From contig DEAL01000036.1 of the NCBI GenBank assembly GCA_002346745.1, forward strand, positions 567-64,566: a stretch of DNA of 64,000 bases, written 5' to 3'. A program made the position numbers and the translations under genes. Position 1 is the stretch's first letter, and each line of letters opens with the position of its first letter. This DNA is from Candidatus Neomicrothrix sp. UBA2983 (GTDB lineage Bacteria; Actinomycetota; Acidimicrobiia; Acidimicrobiales; MedAcidi-G1). Below, in pieces: positions 7,642 through 16,406 of the stretch. The notes under the pieces are model-generated. The model had not been told where the DNA came from. It saw only the letters and a program-made list of their open reading frames with translations, and made no database searches.

Positions 7642-8840
7642 CGATCCACGTACCGGGGCAGCCAGATCGTGAACGTGGAGCCCACCCCAACGGTGGAACG
7701 CACCGTGGCCTGTCCGCCGTGCCCCTCGGCGACCTGGCGGACGATCGCGAGGCCCAGACCCGAACGGCCGTCCTCCCGGGCGGAGGACCGGTCACCCCGC
7801 CAGAAGCGCTGGAAGACCCGTTGCAGGTCGTCGTCGGCGATTCCCGGCCCCTCGTCCCGGACGGCCATCCAGACCTTCTCGGCGTCGTGGCCGGCGGTGA
7901 CCTCGACGGCGCCCCCGGGGTCCGACACCCGGATGGCGTTGCTCAACAGGTTGGCCAAGCCCCGCCGCAACGCAGACGGGTCGCCGACCACCGGGAGCCG
8001 CTCGGCCACATCGGCGACCAGTTCAACGCCGGCGGCCTCCGCCCCCGCGACGAAGTCGGCGACCGTCTCGCGGACGACGGCGGCCAGGTCGATCGGGTCG
8101 CGCTCGACCTCGGGACGCTCGTGGTGGGCGTAGAGGAGCAGGTCATCGACCAGCGACGACATGCGGGAGGCGGCCCGCTGCGCCACGCCGGCGGCGTCGC
8201 GGAACTCCTCGACCGAGGCGTCCTCGTCCTCGATCGCCACGTCGAGGTTGGCGCGCAGGACCGCCAGCGGGTTCCGCAACTCGTGGGACGCCTCCTGGAC
8301 GAACCGTCGCTGGGCCTCGAAGGCGTCGTCGAGGCGGTCGAGCATGTCGTCGAAGGTGTCGGCCAGCTCACGGAACTCGTCCTGGGGGCCGCCCATCCCG
8401 ATACGACGCGACAGGTCGGTGCCCTGGATCGCACGGGCGACCGTCGTGATGCGTCCGATCGGCCGGACGACGAGGCCGGCCACCGACCAGCCGATGGCGA
8501 TGCTGGCCACGAACAGGACGGCGAGGGCGACCACCGAGTAGATGCGCAACTGGCGCAGCGCCCGCTGGTTCACGGCCTCCTCGAAGCCCCGGAGGCCGCT
8601 CGCCGTCTCGTCCATGGCCTCGGTGCTGCCGTCCGGCTCGTCCATGACGTCGCCCAACGCGACGAAGGCGGCGTTGCGCGACATCGGCGCGTCCTCGAGG
8701 ACACGCGACACGTTCTGGTAGATGACGCCCACGACCACGGCGGCGACGCCGAACAGCAGGACCGAGTAGAGGAGGGCCAGGCGCAGGCGGATGCTGGCAA
8801 CGGGCAGCCGGTACCGCCGCTCTCGGGAAGGCGTGCTCAC
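7638..8840 (-). CDS. Two-component sensor histidine kinase (MprB-like)
   Basis: A 400-residue kinase with TM1 (about 19-42), an extracytoplasmic sensor of about 58 residues, TM2 (about 101-120), a HAMP linker (about 121-175), HisKA with His186 in EASHELRNPL, and HATPase_c with the N box LANLLSNAI, the G box DEGPGI and GLGLAIV. It should phosphorylate the response regulator whose stop it overlaps by 4 bases (GTGA). Neighbouring protease and gene order suggest sensing of envelope stress; that is inference from the MprAB-PepD parallel. Confidence 0.92.
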   Translation of the reverse strand: MSTPSRERRYRLPVASIRLRLALLYSVLLFGVAAVVVGVIYQNVSRVLEDAPMSRNAAFVALGDVMDEPDGSTEAMDETASGLRGFEEAVNQRALRQLRIYSVVALAVLFVASIAIGWSVAGLVVRPIGRITTVARAIQGTDLSRRIGMGGPQDEFRELADTFDDMLDRLDDAFEAQRRFVQEASHELRNPLAVLRANLDVAIEDEDASVEEFRDAAGVAQRAASRMSSLVDDLLLYAHHERPEVERDPIDLAAVVRETVADFVAGAEAAGVELVADVAERLPVVGDPSALRRGLANLLSNAIRVSDPGGAVEVTAGHDAEKVWMAVRDEGPGIADDDLQRVFQRFWRGDRSSAREDGRSGLGLAIVRQVAEGHGGQATVRSTVGVGSTFTIWLPRYVDR

Positions 8841-9529
8841 GACCCATCGTCCCCCGCAACCAGCCGGTAGCCGCTCCCCACCACGGTCTCGATGGCGCCC
8901 TCACCGCCGGCGGCCGACACCTTGCGGCGCAGCGTCCCCACCGTCACCCTGACCGTCTGGGTGAAGGGGTCGGCGTGCTCGTCCCAGACGTGCTCGAGGA
9001 GCTCCTCCTGCGAGACGACCTCGCCGGGGCGGCTCATCAGGTAGCGCAGGACGGCGGCCTCCTTGGGAGTCAGGTCGAGGGGCGAGCCGTCCACCTCGGC
9101 TCGTTGAGCGGCGGTGTCCAGCCGGAGGCCGGCCACCTCGAGGACTGCGCCCGAACGGCCGGCATCGCGGCGCAGCAGGGACCGAACCCGGGCGGTGAGC
9201 TCGTCGAAGGCGAAGGGCTTGACAAGGTAGTCGTCGGCCCCGGCATCGAGGCCCCGGATCCGGTCGTCCAGGGTGTCGCGGGCGGTGAGCATCAGGATGC
9301 GGGGCGGAACCTCGTCCACCTCGAGGGCCCGCAGCCGATCGCAGACCTCGAGGCCGTCGAGGCCGGGCATCGTCAGGTCGAGGCACACCAGGTCGTAGGG
9401 CGTGTAAGAGGCCTTGGCGAGCGCCTCGTCGCCGTCGAGGGCGGTGTCGACCGCGTAACCCTCGCGGCGCAACCCGCGCGCGAGCGCCTCGACCAGGTCC
9501 GCTTCGTCGTCGACGACGAGGATCCGCAT
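8837..9529 (-). CDS. OmpR/PhoB-family response regulator (MprA-like)
   Basis: The 230-residue protein has a receiver domain (1-115; phosphoacceptor Asp51 in CLDLTMPG, Lys104 in VKPF) and a winged-helix DNA-binding domain (about 130-228, with LTPKEAAVLRYLM and TVRVTVGTLRRKV). I chose ATG 9529 (MRILVVDDE) rather than an upstream codon because TACCGT lies exactly 6 bases before it and the receiver starts there. It heads the regulator-kinase-protease operon. Confidence 0.94.
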   Translation of the reverse strand: MRILVVDDEADLVEALARGLRREGYAVDTALDGDEALAKASYTPYDLVCLDLTMPGLDGLEVCDRLRALEVDEVPPRILMLTARDTLDDRIRGLDAGADDYLVKPFAFDELTARVRSLLRRDAGRSGAVLEVAGLRLDTAAQRAEVDGSPLDLTPKEAAVLRYLMSRPGEVVSQEELLEHVWDEHADPFTQTVRVTVGTLRRKVSAAGGEGAIETVVGSGYRLVAGDDGS

Positions 9530-9535
9530 CCCGCG

Positions 9536-9541
9536 ACGGTA
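9536..9541 (-). promoter_or_regulatory. -10 element TACCGT, leaderless start of the regulator-kinase-protease operon
   Basis: Six bases to ATG 9529 and no ribosome binding site. The box decides the start of the response regulator. Confidence 0.55.
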
Positions 9542-9590
9542 CCCCGACCACCGGTCCGGCCCCGGGCGGGGCGGGCCGGCCTGACGGCGG

Positions 9591-12500
9591 TCAGGCGTGG
9601 GCCAGGGCGGCAACCTCCTCGGCGGCCTGCTGCGCCCGCACCCGTTCGCTGACCACCCGTGACGAGCCGCCGGGAGCCATCGTCACGCCGTAGAGGCAGT
9701 CGGCCGCCTCCATCGTGCGCTTCTGGTGGCTCACGATCAGCAGCTGGGCATCGGCGCGGAACTGCTCGACCAGGCCGAGGAAGCGGTGCAGGTTGACATC
9801 GTCGAGGGCCGCCTCGACCTCGTCCATCACGTAGAAGGGCGACGGCCGGCTGCGGAACACGGCGAACAGGAACGCGAGGGCGGTCAGGGAGCGCTCGCCG
9901 CCGGACAGCAGCGAGAGCTTCTTGACGTTCTTGCCGGAGGGCTTGGCCTCGACCTCGATGCCGGTCTCGAGGAGGTTGTCGGGGTCGGTCAGGTGGAGCC
10001 GACCGGTACCACCCGGGAATAGGGTGTCGAAGAGGTCGGTGAAGTGGGTGGAGACCTCGGCGAAGGCCGCGGCGAACACGGTCGCGATCTCGTCGTCGAT
10101 GCACCGGATCACCTTGCGGAGCTCGCGTCGGGTGGTGCGAATGTCCTCGAGCTGGCCGCCGAGGAACTCATGGCGCTGCCGCAGGGCGTCGTACTCCTCG
10201 AGGGCTAGGGGGTTGACCGGGCCGATGAGCTCGAGTTCACGCTCGAGCTCGGTGAGCCGGGCAACGACGGTGGTGCCCTCGGGGAGTTCGGGGCAGGGGG
10301 CGTCGAGGACGGCGTCGGGCTCGCAGCCGAACTCGGTGCGGATGGACTCGGTCAGATTCTCGAGCCGGAGGCGGGTCTCGGCCCGGTCGACCTCGAGTCG
10401 GGACAGCTGCTCACGGGCGCCGTCGAGGGCCCGCTCGGCCTCGGTGCGGCGACGACGCAGGTCGTCGAGTCGGGCGGCGACCGCCTGGACCCGCTCGGAC
10501 TGGCAGCGGCGCTGCTCGCGCAGGGCGTCCAGCCGGACGTCGACCAACGCCATGCGGACGTCGAGGGCCTCGACGAGGCGGCGGGTCGCCGCCGAGCGGT
10601 CGTCCAGCTCGGACCGACGCAGGTCGGCCTGCTGGCGCTGGTCGTTGAGATCGTCGAGGCGGGCCGAGAACTCGGTGACGCGGTTGAGCAGCAGGGTGCG
10701 CCGGGCGGCAAGGTCGGCCAGGCGCACCTCGTGGGCGGTGCGCCGGCCGCTCAGTTCAGCGGCACGCTCCTCGAGGTCGGCACGCTGCTCGGCCATCTGG
10801 CGGGCGGCCTCGGCGGCCTCGGTCTCTTCGGCCTCGAGCGCCGGCATGCGCTCGTCCAGTTCGGCGATCCGCAGGCGGCCCGCCTCGAGCCGGGCCTCGA
10901 GTTCGCCGATCCGGGTCCGCAGGCCCTCAGCCTCCGTGAGCAGGTCTCGACGCTCGGCCTGCAGGCGCTGCAGCGCCTCGGCGGCAGCGGTGAACCGGCC
11001 GTCGTGGTCGTCCAGTTCGCGGGTGCGGCGGGCCACCTCGGCCTCGAGGTGGTCGGCACGACGCTCGGCCTCGTCAAGAAGCCGCCGGGCCTCGACGCGC
11101 TCCTGTTCGCCGTCGAGGAGGCTCGCCTCGGCGTCGGCGAGTGCGGCCCCCGTGGCGCCACCGCGTTCGCCACCGACCCGCCAGCCGGCGGGGCCGAACC
11201 GGTCGCCGTCGAGGGTGACGAACACCGACAGGGGATGGGCCGTGGCCGCCTCGACCGCCTGATCGGCATCGACGATCGCAGCGTGGGCCAGCAGGCGATC
11301 GAGCAGGCGGTCGACCTCCGGGACCCGTGCCCGGACGTGCGGCCGCACCGAGCGGCCGGCCGGCGGCGTCCCGGTGACGGTGTCGCCGACGCCGAGGGCC
11401 AACACGGCAGCGGAGAGCCGGCCCTCGCGGAGGGCGGTGAGTGCCTCGACGGCCCGGTCGGCGTCCTCGACGACGACGGCATCCAGCGCCTCGCCGGCCG
11501 CGGCGGCGAAGGCGGCCTCGTGACCCTCGTCGACCTCGACCAGGTCGAGCAGCGTCCCCAACACTCCGTCGATGCCCGCCAGGTGGGCGACACCGGCTCG
11601 GGAACGTGCCTCGTCGAGCGCGAGGGCGAGCGCCTCGACCCGCGCCCGCGTCGTGCGGACGTCGGCCTCGGCGGCGGCCAGCCGCTCCCACACCGAGTTG
11701 CGGGCCCGGGCCGCCTCATCCAGCTGCCGCTCGATGCCGGTGAGCGCCTCGACGAGTGGCTGCTCGGCCGTCTCTCCCTCGGAGAGTTGGCGCCGCAACT
11801 CCTCGCCGGACCCGTCGAGTCGGGCGATGTCGGCCTCGACGAGTCCGAGGCGGGTGGCCAGCCCGTCGCGCTCAGTGGATGCCTGGGCCTGCGTGGCCCG
11901 CAGCACGCCGAGCTCGCCCCTCGCCTCGGCGGCGTGGGTGTCGAGGGCGACGACGCCGTCGGCCCAGGTGACCTCAAAGGCCGCCCGGTCTGCCGCCAAC
12001 CGAGTCTCGGCGAGGGCCAGCTTTTCGGCCTCGGGGGCCAGCGACTCGTACTCGGCCTCGAGCGACGCCAGTTCGGCCTCGGCGCGGGTCTTGTCGGCCT
12101 CGAGTCCGAGGACCAACTGCTGGGACACGAAGGCCTCGCGCTCGCGGTCGATGCCACGCTGGCGCTCGACCAGCACGCCCCGCAGGCCACGGCCACGTTC
12201 TCGCAGCGACTCGTACCGGAGCAGCCGGTCGCCGAGGTCGTCGCCACCGCCGACGGCCAGTTCGGCCTCGGCGGCGGTGACCTGGCCGGACAGGTCGTCG
12301 AGGGTCGAGCGGGACTCGGCCTCGGTAGCCGCCAACTCGGTCCGTCGGGTGGCCTCATCGCGGGCTCGGTCGCGCAACTCGGTCAGTTGGAGGGCGGTGC
12401 GGTGGCGGCGCAGGGCGCTGAGCTCGCCGACCAGGTCGCCGTGACGGCGGGCAGCCTCGGCCTGGCGCTCCAGCGGTCGCAACTGGCGGCGCACCTCGCG

Positions 12501-13085
12501 CTGGAGGTCGCCGAGGCGGTCGAGGTCGGTCTCGGTGGACTTCAGCCGCCGCTCGGCCTTTTCGCGGCGCTTCCGGAACTTGAGGATGCCGGCGGCGTCC
12601 TCGATGATCATCCGCCGCTCCTCCGCCCGGGCGTTGAGGACGGCGTCGATCTGGCCCTGGGAGATGATGACGTGCTGCTGGCGGCCGACGGCGGCGTCGG
12701 AGAGCAGGTCCTGGATGTCGAGCAGGCGGCAGGCGGCGCCGTTCAGGGAGTACTCGCTCTCGCCGGTCCGCAGCAGTGTGCGCGAGATGGTGACCTCGGC
12801 GACATCGACGGGGAGCAGCCGGGCGTCGTTGTCGATTGTCAGGGTGACCTCGGCCCGGTCGAGGGCGGCTCGCTCGGCTGTGCCGGCGAAGATGACGTCG
12901 TCCATCTTCTGGGAGCGCACGGCGCTGGGGGCCTGGGCGCCGAGCACCCAGGCGATGGCGTCGACGACGTTGGACTTGCCGCTGCCGTTGGGCCCGACGA
13001 CGACGGTGACACCGGGTTCGACATCGAGGACGGCCTGGTCGGCGAAGGACTTGAAGCCCTTGATGGCGAGGCGCTTCAGGAACAC
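9591..13085 (-). CDS. smc: Chromosome segregation ATPase SMC
   Basis: SMC dimers extrude and organise DNA loops with ScpAB. From GTG 13085 the protein is 1164 residues: Walker A GPNGSGKSN (31-39), two long coiled coils (about 165-490 and 640-990) around a hinge (about 490-640, starting GIDGVLGTLLDLVEV), then LSGGERSLTALAFLFAVF and Walker B with FYVMDEVEAALDD. The start fits the family N-terminus (FLKRLAIKGFKSFAD). There is no good Shine-Dalgarno sequence; instead a 26-codon mini-ORF with a leaderless-type promoter (13163-13168) overlaps the start. A TTG at 13133 is a less likely alternative. Confidence 0.95.
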   Translation of the reverse strand: MFLKRLAIKGFKSFADQAVLDVEPGVTVVVGPNGSGKSNVVDAIAWVLGAQAPSAVRSQKMDDVIFAGTAERAALDRAEVTLTIDNDARLLPVDVAEVTISRTLLRTGESEYSLNGAACRLLDIQDLLSDAAVGRQQHVIISQGQIDAVLNARAEERRMIIEDAAGILKFRKRREKAERRLKSTETDLDRLGDLQREVRRQLRPLERQAEAARRHGDLVGELSALRRHRTALQLTELRDRARDEATRRTELAATEAESRSTLDDLSGQVTAAEAELAVGGGDDLGDRLLRYESLRERGRGLRGVLVERQRGIDREREAFVSQQLVLGLEADKTRAEAELASLEAEYESLAPEAEKLALAETRLAADRAAFEVTWADGVVALDTHAAEARGELGVLRATQAQASTERDGLATRLGLVEADIARLDGSGEELRRQLSEGETAEQPLVEALTGIERQLDEAARARNSVWERLAAAEADVRTTRARVEALALALDEARSRAGVAHLAGIDGVLGTLLDLVEVDEGHEAAFAAAAGEALDAVVVEDADRAVEALTALREGRLSAAVLALGVGDTVTGTPPAGRSVRPHVRARVPEVDRLLDRLLAHAAIVDADQAVEAATAHPLSVFVTLDGDRFGPAGWRVGGERGGATGAALADAEASLLDGEQERVEARRLLDEAERRADHLEAEVARRTRELDDHDGRFTAAAEALQRLQAERRDLLTEAEGLRTRIGELEARLEAGRLRIAELDERMPALEAEETEAAEAARQMAEQRADLEERAAELSGRRTAHEVRLADLAARRTLLLNRVTEFSARLDDLNDQRQQADLRRSELDDRSAATRRLVEALDVRMALVDVRLDALREQRRCQSERVQAVAARLDDLRRRRTEAERALDGAREQLSRLEVDRAETRLRLENLTESIRTEFGCEPDAVLDAPCPELPEGTTVVARLTELERELELIGPVNPLALEEYDALRQRHEFLGGQLEDIRTTRRELRKVIRCIDDEIATVFAAAFAEVSTHFTDLFDTLFPGGTGRLHLTDPDNLLETGIEVEAKPSGKNVKKLSLLSGGERSLTALAFLFAVFRSRPSPFYVMDEVEAALDDVNLHRFLGLVEQFRADAQLLIVSHQKRTMEAADCLYGVTMAPGGSSRVVSERVRAQQAAEEVAALAHA

Positions 13086-13156
13086 GCCGGTGCTCGCCGC
13101 CACACGTCGGCCCGGGCGCCTCGCCGGGCACAAATCACACCGCTGTCATTCGCCAC
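13076..13156 (-). CDS. Candidate leaderless 26-codon mini-ORF overlapping the smc start
   Basis: GTG 13156 lies 6 bases after TATGGT. The ORF has 26 codons, contains Cys and Arg-rich residues, is in a different frame from smc, and ends with TGA 13078..13076, so it overlaps the smc GTG (13085) by 10 bases. No homology is recognised. It may serve to bring ribosomes to smc by reinitiation rather than to make a functional peptide. Confidence 0.35.
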   Translation of the reverse strand: MANDSGVICARRGARADVWRRAPACS

Positions 13157-13162
13157 GCCCCC

Positions 13163-13168
13163 ACCATA
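13163..13168 (-). promoter_or_regulatory. -10 element TATGGT upstream of smc
   Basis: The hexamer is 6 bases before GTG 13156 of the mini-ORF and 77 bases before smc itself, in the 121-base gap after the Fpg-like gene. Confidence 0.5.
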
Positions 13169-13206
13169 GGCGCTTCGAACGCCCCAACCGGCGCGCCCGG
13201 GCGTCC

Positions 13207-14046
13207 TCAGACCTGGGTGTCGCAGTAGTACGTCCAGCCGTTCTTGTACTTGGCCCGCTGGATCGGCAGACGGCTGCGGGGGCTGAGATCCCCGGTCCGG
13301 CCGAACACCGCCAGGTGGTCCTGGTAGATGCCCGGCGAGCCGAAGACGTCGACGAACGGGCGCTCCTCGAGGCTGGTGCCGCGGTACTTGACGGCGTCGT
13401 GGATGATCTCGACGACGGCTCGGTACAGGCGACGTACCTCCTGGCTGGACAGCGAGTCGCTGGGGCGGTCGTGGCGGAGGCCCGACGAGAACAGGATCTC
13501 GTCGCTGTAGACGTCGCCGATGCCGACGATGAACGACTCGTCGCAGAGCAGGTCCTTGAGCGGTGTGCTCCGGGAGAGCACCCGCCGGGCAAAGTCGGTC
13601 CAGGAGATGGGCTCGCCGATGGGGTCGAGGCCCAGGCGGTCCAGCTCGGGCAACTCTTCGAAGATGGCGTCGGCGCCGACCAGCCGGACCTGCGAGTCGC
13701 CCTTCGGGTCGACCAGCCGCAGCTGTCCGCCCTGGGTGAAGGTGATCGTGACCTCGGTCCGGGGCTCGACGGCCTCCTTGTTGGCCTGACGCCGGAGCAG
13801 GGCGCCGGGACCCAGCCGTATGACCAGGTACTGGTCGTCCAGTTCGACGCACAGGTGCAGGCCGGCGCGGCGCACCGAGGCGACCTTGCGGCCCTCCAAC
13901 TGGCCGGTGAACTGCTTGCGGTTCCGGTAGCCCTCCAGGACGGCCATCGACGCCGCCTCGGCCGACTTGACCTTGCGACCGGCGAGGTCGCGGTCGAGGT
14001 CCCGACGAACGGTCTCGATCTCGGGCAGTTCCAGGGCGATGGTCAT
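13207..14046 (-). CDS. Fpg/Nei-family protein lacking catalytic residues, in the mutM locus
   Basis: A 279-residue homologue of formamidopyrimidine-DNA glycosylase with the family layout (LPEIETVRRDL, LKDLLCDESFIVGIGDVYSDEILF, a C-terminal YYC). Key positions differ. Fpg needs Pro right after the initiator Met; here the N-terminus is MTIALELPE, with no such Pro and about four extra residues. The lysine of RxGKYL is replaced (VRRAGLHLCVEL), GIGN is GIGD, and of the four zinc-finger cysteines only the one in YYC remains, with the nearby Arg also absent. Start ATG 14046 overlaps rnc by 4 bases. Gene order rnc-mutM-smc is standard, so this is the mutM position. It probably binds DNA without classical glycosylase/lyase activity. 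Confidence 0.85.
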   Translation of the reverse strand: MTIALELPEIETVRRDLDRDLAGRKVKSAEAASMAVLEGYRNRKQFTGQLEGRKVASVRRAGLHLCVELDDQYLVIRLGPGALLRRQANKEAVEPRTEVTITFTQGGQLRLVDPKGDSQVRLVGADAIFEELPELDRLGLDPIGEPISWTDFARRVLSRSTPLKDLLCDESFIVGIGDVYSDEILFSSGLRHDRPSDSLSSQEVRRLYRAVVEIIHDAVKYRGTSLEERPFVDVFGSPGIYQDHLAVFGRTGDLSPRSRLPIQRAKYKNGWTYYCDTQV

Positions 14047-14885
14047 CGGGGGCTCCCGGTGTCGGCCAGAACGACCGTTTCGGTCGTGGGTGTGGTGGCA
14101 GGGTCGTCCGAGCCGGTGTAGGGCTCGTGCGTGACGGCCAGGTCGTCCAGGTGGCACAGGTCCACCCAGGCCAGGCGGGCAGCGTCCTGCTCGGCGCGCT
14201 TCTTGGAGGTCCCCGTCCCCGGCCCCCAGGTCCGCCCGTCGACCTCGACGACGGCATGGAACCGCTTGTCGTGGTCCGGCCCCTCGGCGTGGAGCCGGTA
14301 CGCCGGCTGCTCGGGGAAGTGGCGGGCGACGAGCTCCTGGAGCCGCGTCTTGTGGTCGTGCAGGCCGGGCTCCTCGGCGGCCCGGTCGAGGGCATCGGCG
14401 AACAGGTCGTCGACCAGGCGGAAGGCGGAGGCCTCGCCCCCGTCGAGGAACACGGCGCCGATCACGGCCTCCATGGCATCGGACAGGATCGACTCCTTGT
14501 CGGCGCCACCGGAGGCCGCCTCGCCACGGCCGAGGCGCAGCACGTCGCCAAGACCGATCCGCCGACCGACGTCGGCCAAGGCGCCGGCGCTGACGACGCT
14601 GGAGCGGATCTTGGCCAGCTCGCCCTCGGGCAGGTCGGGGTGCTCGTCGAACAGGCGGGTGGCGACGGCGAGGCCGAGGACGGCGTCGCCGAGGAACTCG
14701 AGCCGCTCATTGGAGCGCCCCTCGAACTCGGCACACCACGACCGGTGGGTCAGCGCCTCGGCCAGCAGGCCGGAATCGGCGAACCGGTGTCCCAGCCGCT
14801 CGACGAAGGCGGTCGTGGCGACGGAAGTCCCTTCGACGTCGGCCGACGGCGTGTCGACCGGGTCAGCCGAGGCGGGCCGTGACAT
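14043..14885 (-). CDS. rnc: Ribonuclease III
   Basis: RNase III cuts double-stranded RNA, including rRNA precursors. The 280-residue protein has the signature NERLEFLGDAVL (about 58-69), a second acidic site DAMEAVIGAVFLDGG, and a dsRNA-binding domain (about 185-255, with GTGTSKKRAEQDAARLAW). N- and C-terminal extensions of about 25 residues are low complexity. It overlaps acpP upstream by 23 bases and the Fpg-like gene downstream by 4, so it belongs to the acpP-rnc-smc run. Confidence 0.96.
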   Translation of the reverse strand: MSRPASADPVDTPSADVEGTSVATTAFVERLGHRFADSGLLAEALTHRSWCAEFEGRSNERLEFLGDAVLGLAVATRLFDEHPDLPEGELAKIRSSVVSAGALADVGRRIGLGDVLRLGRGEAASGGADKESILSDAMEAVIGAVFLDGGEASAFRLVDDLFADALDRAAEEPGLHDHKTRLQELVARHFPEQPAYRLHAEGPDHDKRFHAVVEVDGRTWGPGTGTSKKRAEQDAARLAWVDLCHLDDLAVTHEPYTGSDDPATTPTTETVVLADTGSPR

Positions 14886-15153
14886 AGTCGACCGCGTCGC
14901 GCACGGTCTTGAGGTCCTCGAGGTCCTCGTCCTCGATGCGGAAGCCGACCGAGCGCTCGGCCAGCTCCTCCTCGATGGCCTCCACCAACTCGATCAGGGC
15001 GAGCGAGTCGGCGTCGAGGTCGTCGGCGAAGGAGTCCCCCTCGCCGATGTCGGGGGGCTCGATCTCGAGGATGTCGGCCAGGCGGTCACGGACCAGGGCG
15101 AGAACCTCGTCTCGTCCGAACGGGTCACCGTCGACATGGGTTTCGGCAGGCAC
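14863..15153 (-). CDS. acpP: Acyl carrier protein
   Basis: A 96-residue ACP whose Ser50 in DDLDADSLALIELV is the phosphopantetheine site. Compared with standard ACP (near 80 residues) it has a slightly longer N-terminus and an insert EELAERSVGFRIEDEDLEDLKTV in the second half. GTG 15153 has GAGGAG at 4 bases. It carries acyl intermediates of fatty acid synthesis; PlsX, encoded just upstream, uses acyl-ACP. Confidence 0.94.
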   Translation of the reverse strand: MPAETHVDGDPFGRDEVLALVRDRLADILEIEPPDIGEGDSFADDLDADSLALIELVEAIEEELAERSVGFRIEDEDLEDLKTVRDAVDYVTARLG

Positions 15154-15234
15154 GGGGCTCCTCGGGGGATTCGGGGCGGGTGGCCGGCACCATCGGATGG
15201 CCGGTCGCCGCGGGAAACTGGGGTTCGGGAGGGA

Positions 15235-15240
15235 ATTCTA
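15235..15240 (-). promoter_or_regulatory. Possible -10 (TAGAAT) for acpP
   Basis: The hexamer lies in the 152-base plsX-acpP gap, the most AT-containing stretch nearby, and would give a leader of about 75 bases ending in GAGGAG before GTG 15153. Confidence 0.45.
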
Positions 15241-15305
15241 CCTGTTCCCCGCACCGATCAGGAATGGACAGATCGGCGCGGAAGGGCGGGAAATAGACCA
15301 GAAGG

Positions 15306-16304
15306 TCAATCGCTGGCCGGGGATCCGACGGCGGTCGTGAGGTGACCCACCATGTCGGCCTCGACCATCTCAGCGGCCACGCGCACGGCGTTCTCGACGG
15401 CCAGCGCCCGTGACGAGCCATGGCTGATGATGCACACGCCCTTCACCCCGAGGAGCATCGCCCCGCCGTAGGTGTCGGGATGGAACTCTCGGTAAAGCGC
15501 GTCCAACTCCGGCCCGAGCTCGGCGGCGGCAGCCGCCGCCTCGGGGCGCTCGCCCAGGCTGGTGAGCAGCGCCGTCATCAGCGTGCGCATCGACCCCTCG
15601 AGGGTCTTGAGCGCCACGTTGCCGGTGAAGCCGTCGGTCACGACCACGTCGACCTCGTCGGTGAGCAGGTCGCGCCCCTCCACGTTCCCGATGAACGTCG
15701 AATCGGTCCAGGTGGCGGCCTCGAGTGCGGCGTGCGCCTCCTTGACGAGGGGGCTGCCCTTGCCGGGCTCCTCGCCGATCGACAACAGCGCCACCCGGGG
15801 TTCGGCCACGCCGAGGCGATCACGGGCGAACACGGCGCCCATCTGCCCGAACTGGGCCAGCCACTCGGGGCTGCACTCGGCGTTGGCGCCCGCATCGAGC
15901 AGCACCGTCGGGGTGGAACCGGGGGTCGGCAGCAGGGTGGCGATGGCCGGCCGGCTGACGCCCCGGATGCGTCCCATGCGCAGGAGGGCGCTGGCCATGG
16001 TGGCGCCGGTGTTGCCGGCACTGACCATCGCCGAGGCGACGCCGTCACGAACGGCCTCCGCCGAGCGGACGAGTGACGAGTCCTTCATCTTCCGGACGCT
16101 GGCCCCCGGGTCGGCGTCCATGGCGATCACCTCGGAGGCGGGCAGGACCTCGAGTCCGCCGGTGTCGGTGAGTTCCTCGGAGCGGCCGACCAGGACGACG
16201 GGGATGCCGTGCTCCTCCCGGGCCCGGCGGGCGCCGGCGATGATCTCGTCGGGCGCGAAGTCGCCGCCCATGGCGTCGACGGCCACGGGGAGCGTGATGG
16301 CCAT
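15306..16304 (-). CDS. plsX: Phosphate acyltransferase PlsX
   Basis: PlsX converts acyl-ACP to acyl-phosphate for PlsY in phospholipid synthesis. The 332-residue protein starts with VAVDAMGGDFAPDEII and contains SAGNTGA, DAGAN and DGFTGNVALKTLEG, all typical. ATG 16304 lacks a Shine-Dalgarno sequence; a 12-codon mini-ORF ends with TGA sharing its A with this ATG (TGATG), and a CATGAT box precedes that mini-ORF. Order rpmF-plsX-acpP-rnc is conserved among bacteria. Confidence 0.96.
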   Translation of the reverse strand: MAITLPVAVDAMGGDFAPDEIIAGARRAREEHGIPVVLVGRSEELTDTGGLEVLPASEVIAMDADPGASVRKMKDSSLVRSAEAVRDGVASAMVSAGNTGATMASALLRMGRIRGVSRPAIATLLPTPGSTPTVLLDAGANAECSPEWLAQFGQMGAVFARDRLGVAEPRVALLSIGEEPGKGSPLVKEAHAALEAATWTDSTFIGNVEGRDLLTDEVDVVVTDGFTGNVALKTLEGSMRTLMTALLTSLGERPEAAAAAAELGPELDALYREFHPDTYGGAMLLGVKGVCIISHGSSRALAVENAVRVAAEMVEADMVGHLTTAVGSPASD

Positions 16305-16342
16305 CAGGGCGTGCCGACAGGGCTGTCGGGGGAGGTGGTCAC
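16304..16342 (-). CDS. Candidate leaderless 12-codon mini-ORF coupled to plsX
   Basis: GTG 16342 is 6 bases after a CATGAT hexamer. The ORF reads 12 codons (Thr, Ser and Pro rich) and stops at TGA 16306..16304, overlapping the plsX ATG by one base. The geometry fits termination-reinitiation; no peptide function is suggested. Confidence 0.35.
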   Translation of the reverse strand: MTTSPDSPVGTP

Positions 16343-16348
16343 GGGGCC

Positions 16349-16354
16349 ATCATG
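16349..16354 (-). promoter_or_regulatory. -10 element CATGAT upstream of plsX
   Basis: Six bases before GTG 16342 of the mini-ORF, in the 102-base rpmF-plsX gap. Confidence 0.4.
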
Positions 16355-16406
16355 GCGCATCGCCCGGCCGGCCCCGGCCATCGCGGCGTTCGCGGGGAGT
16401 GTCGCG

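Noticed and set aside
10731..13169. An 812-codon plus-strand frame opposite smc
   Set aside because: It is antisense to SMC and has Gly/Leu-rich composition without motifs.
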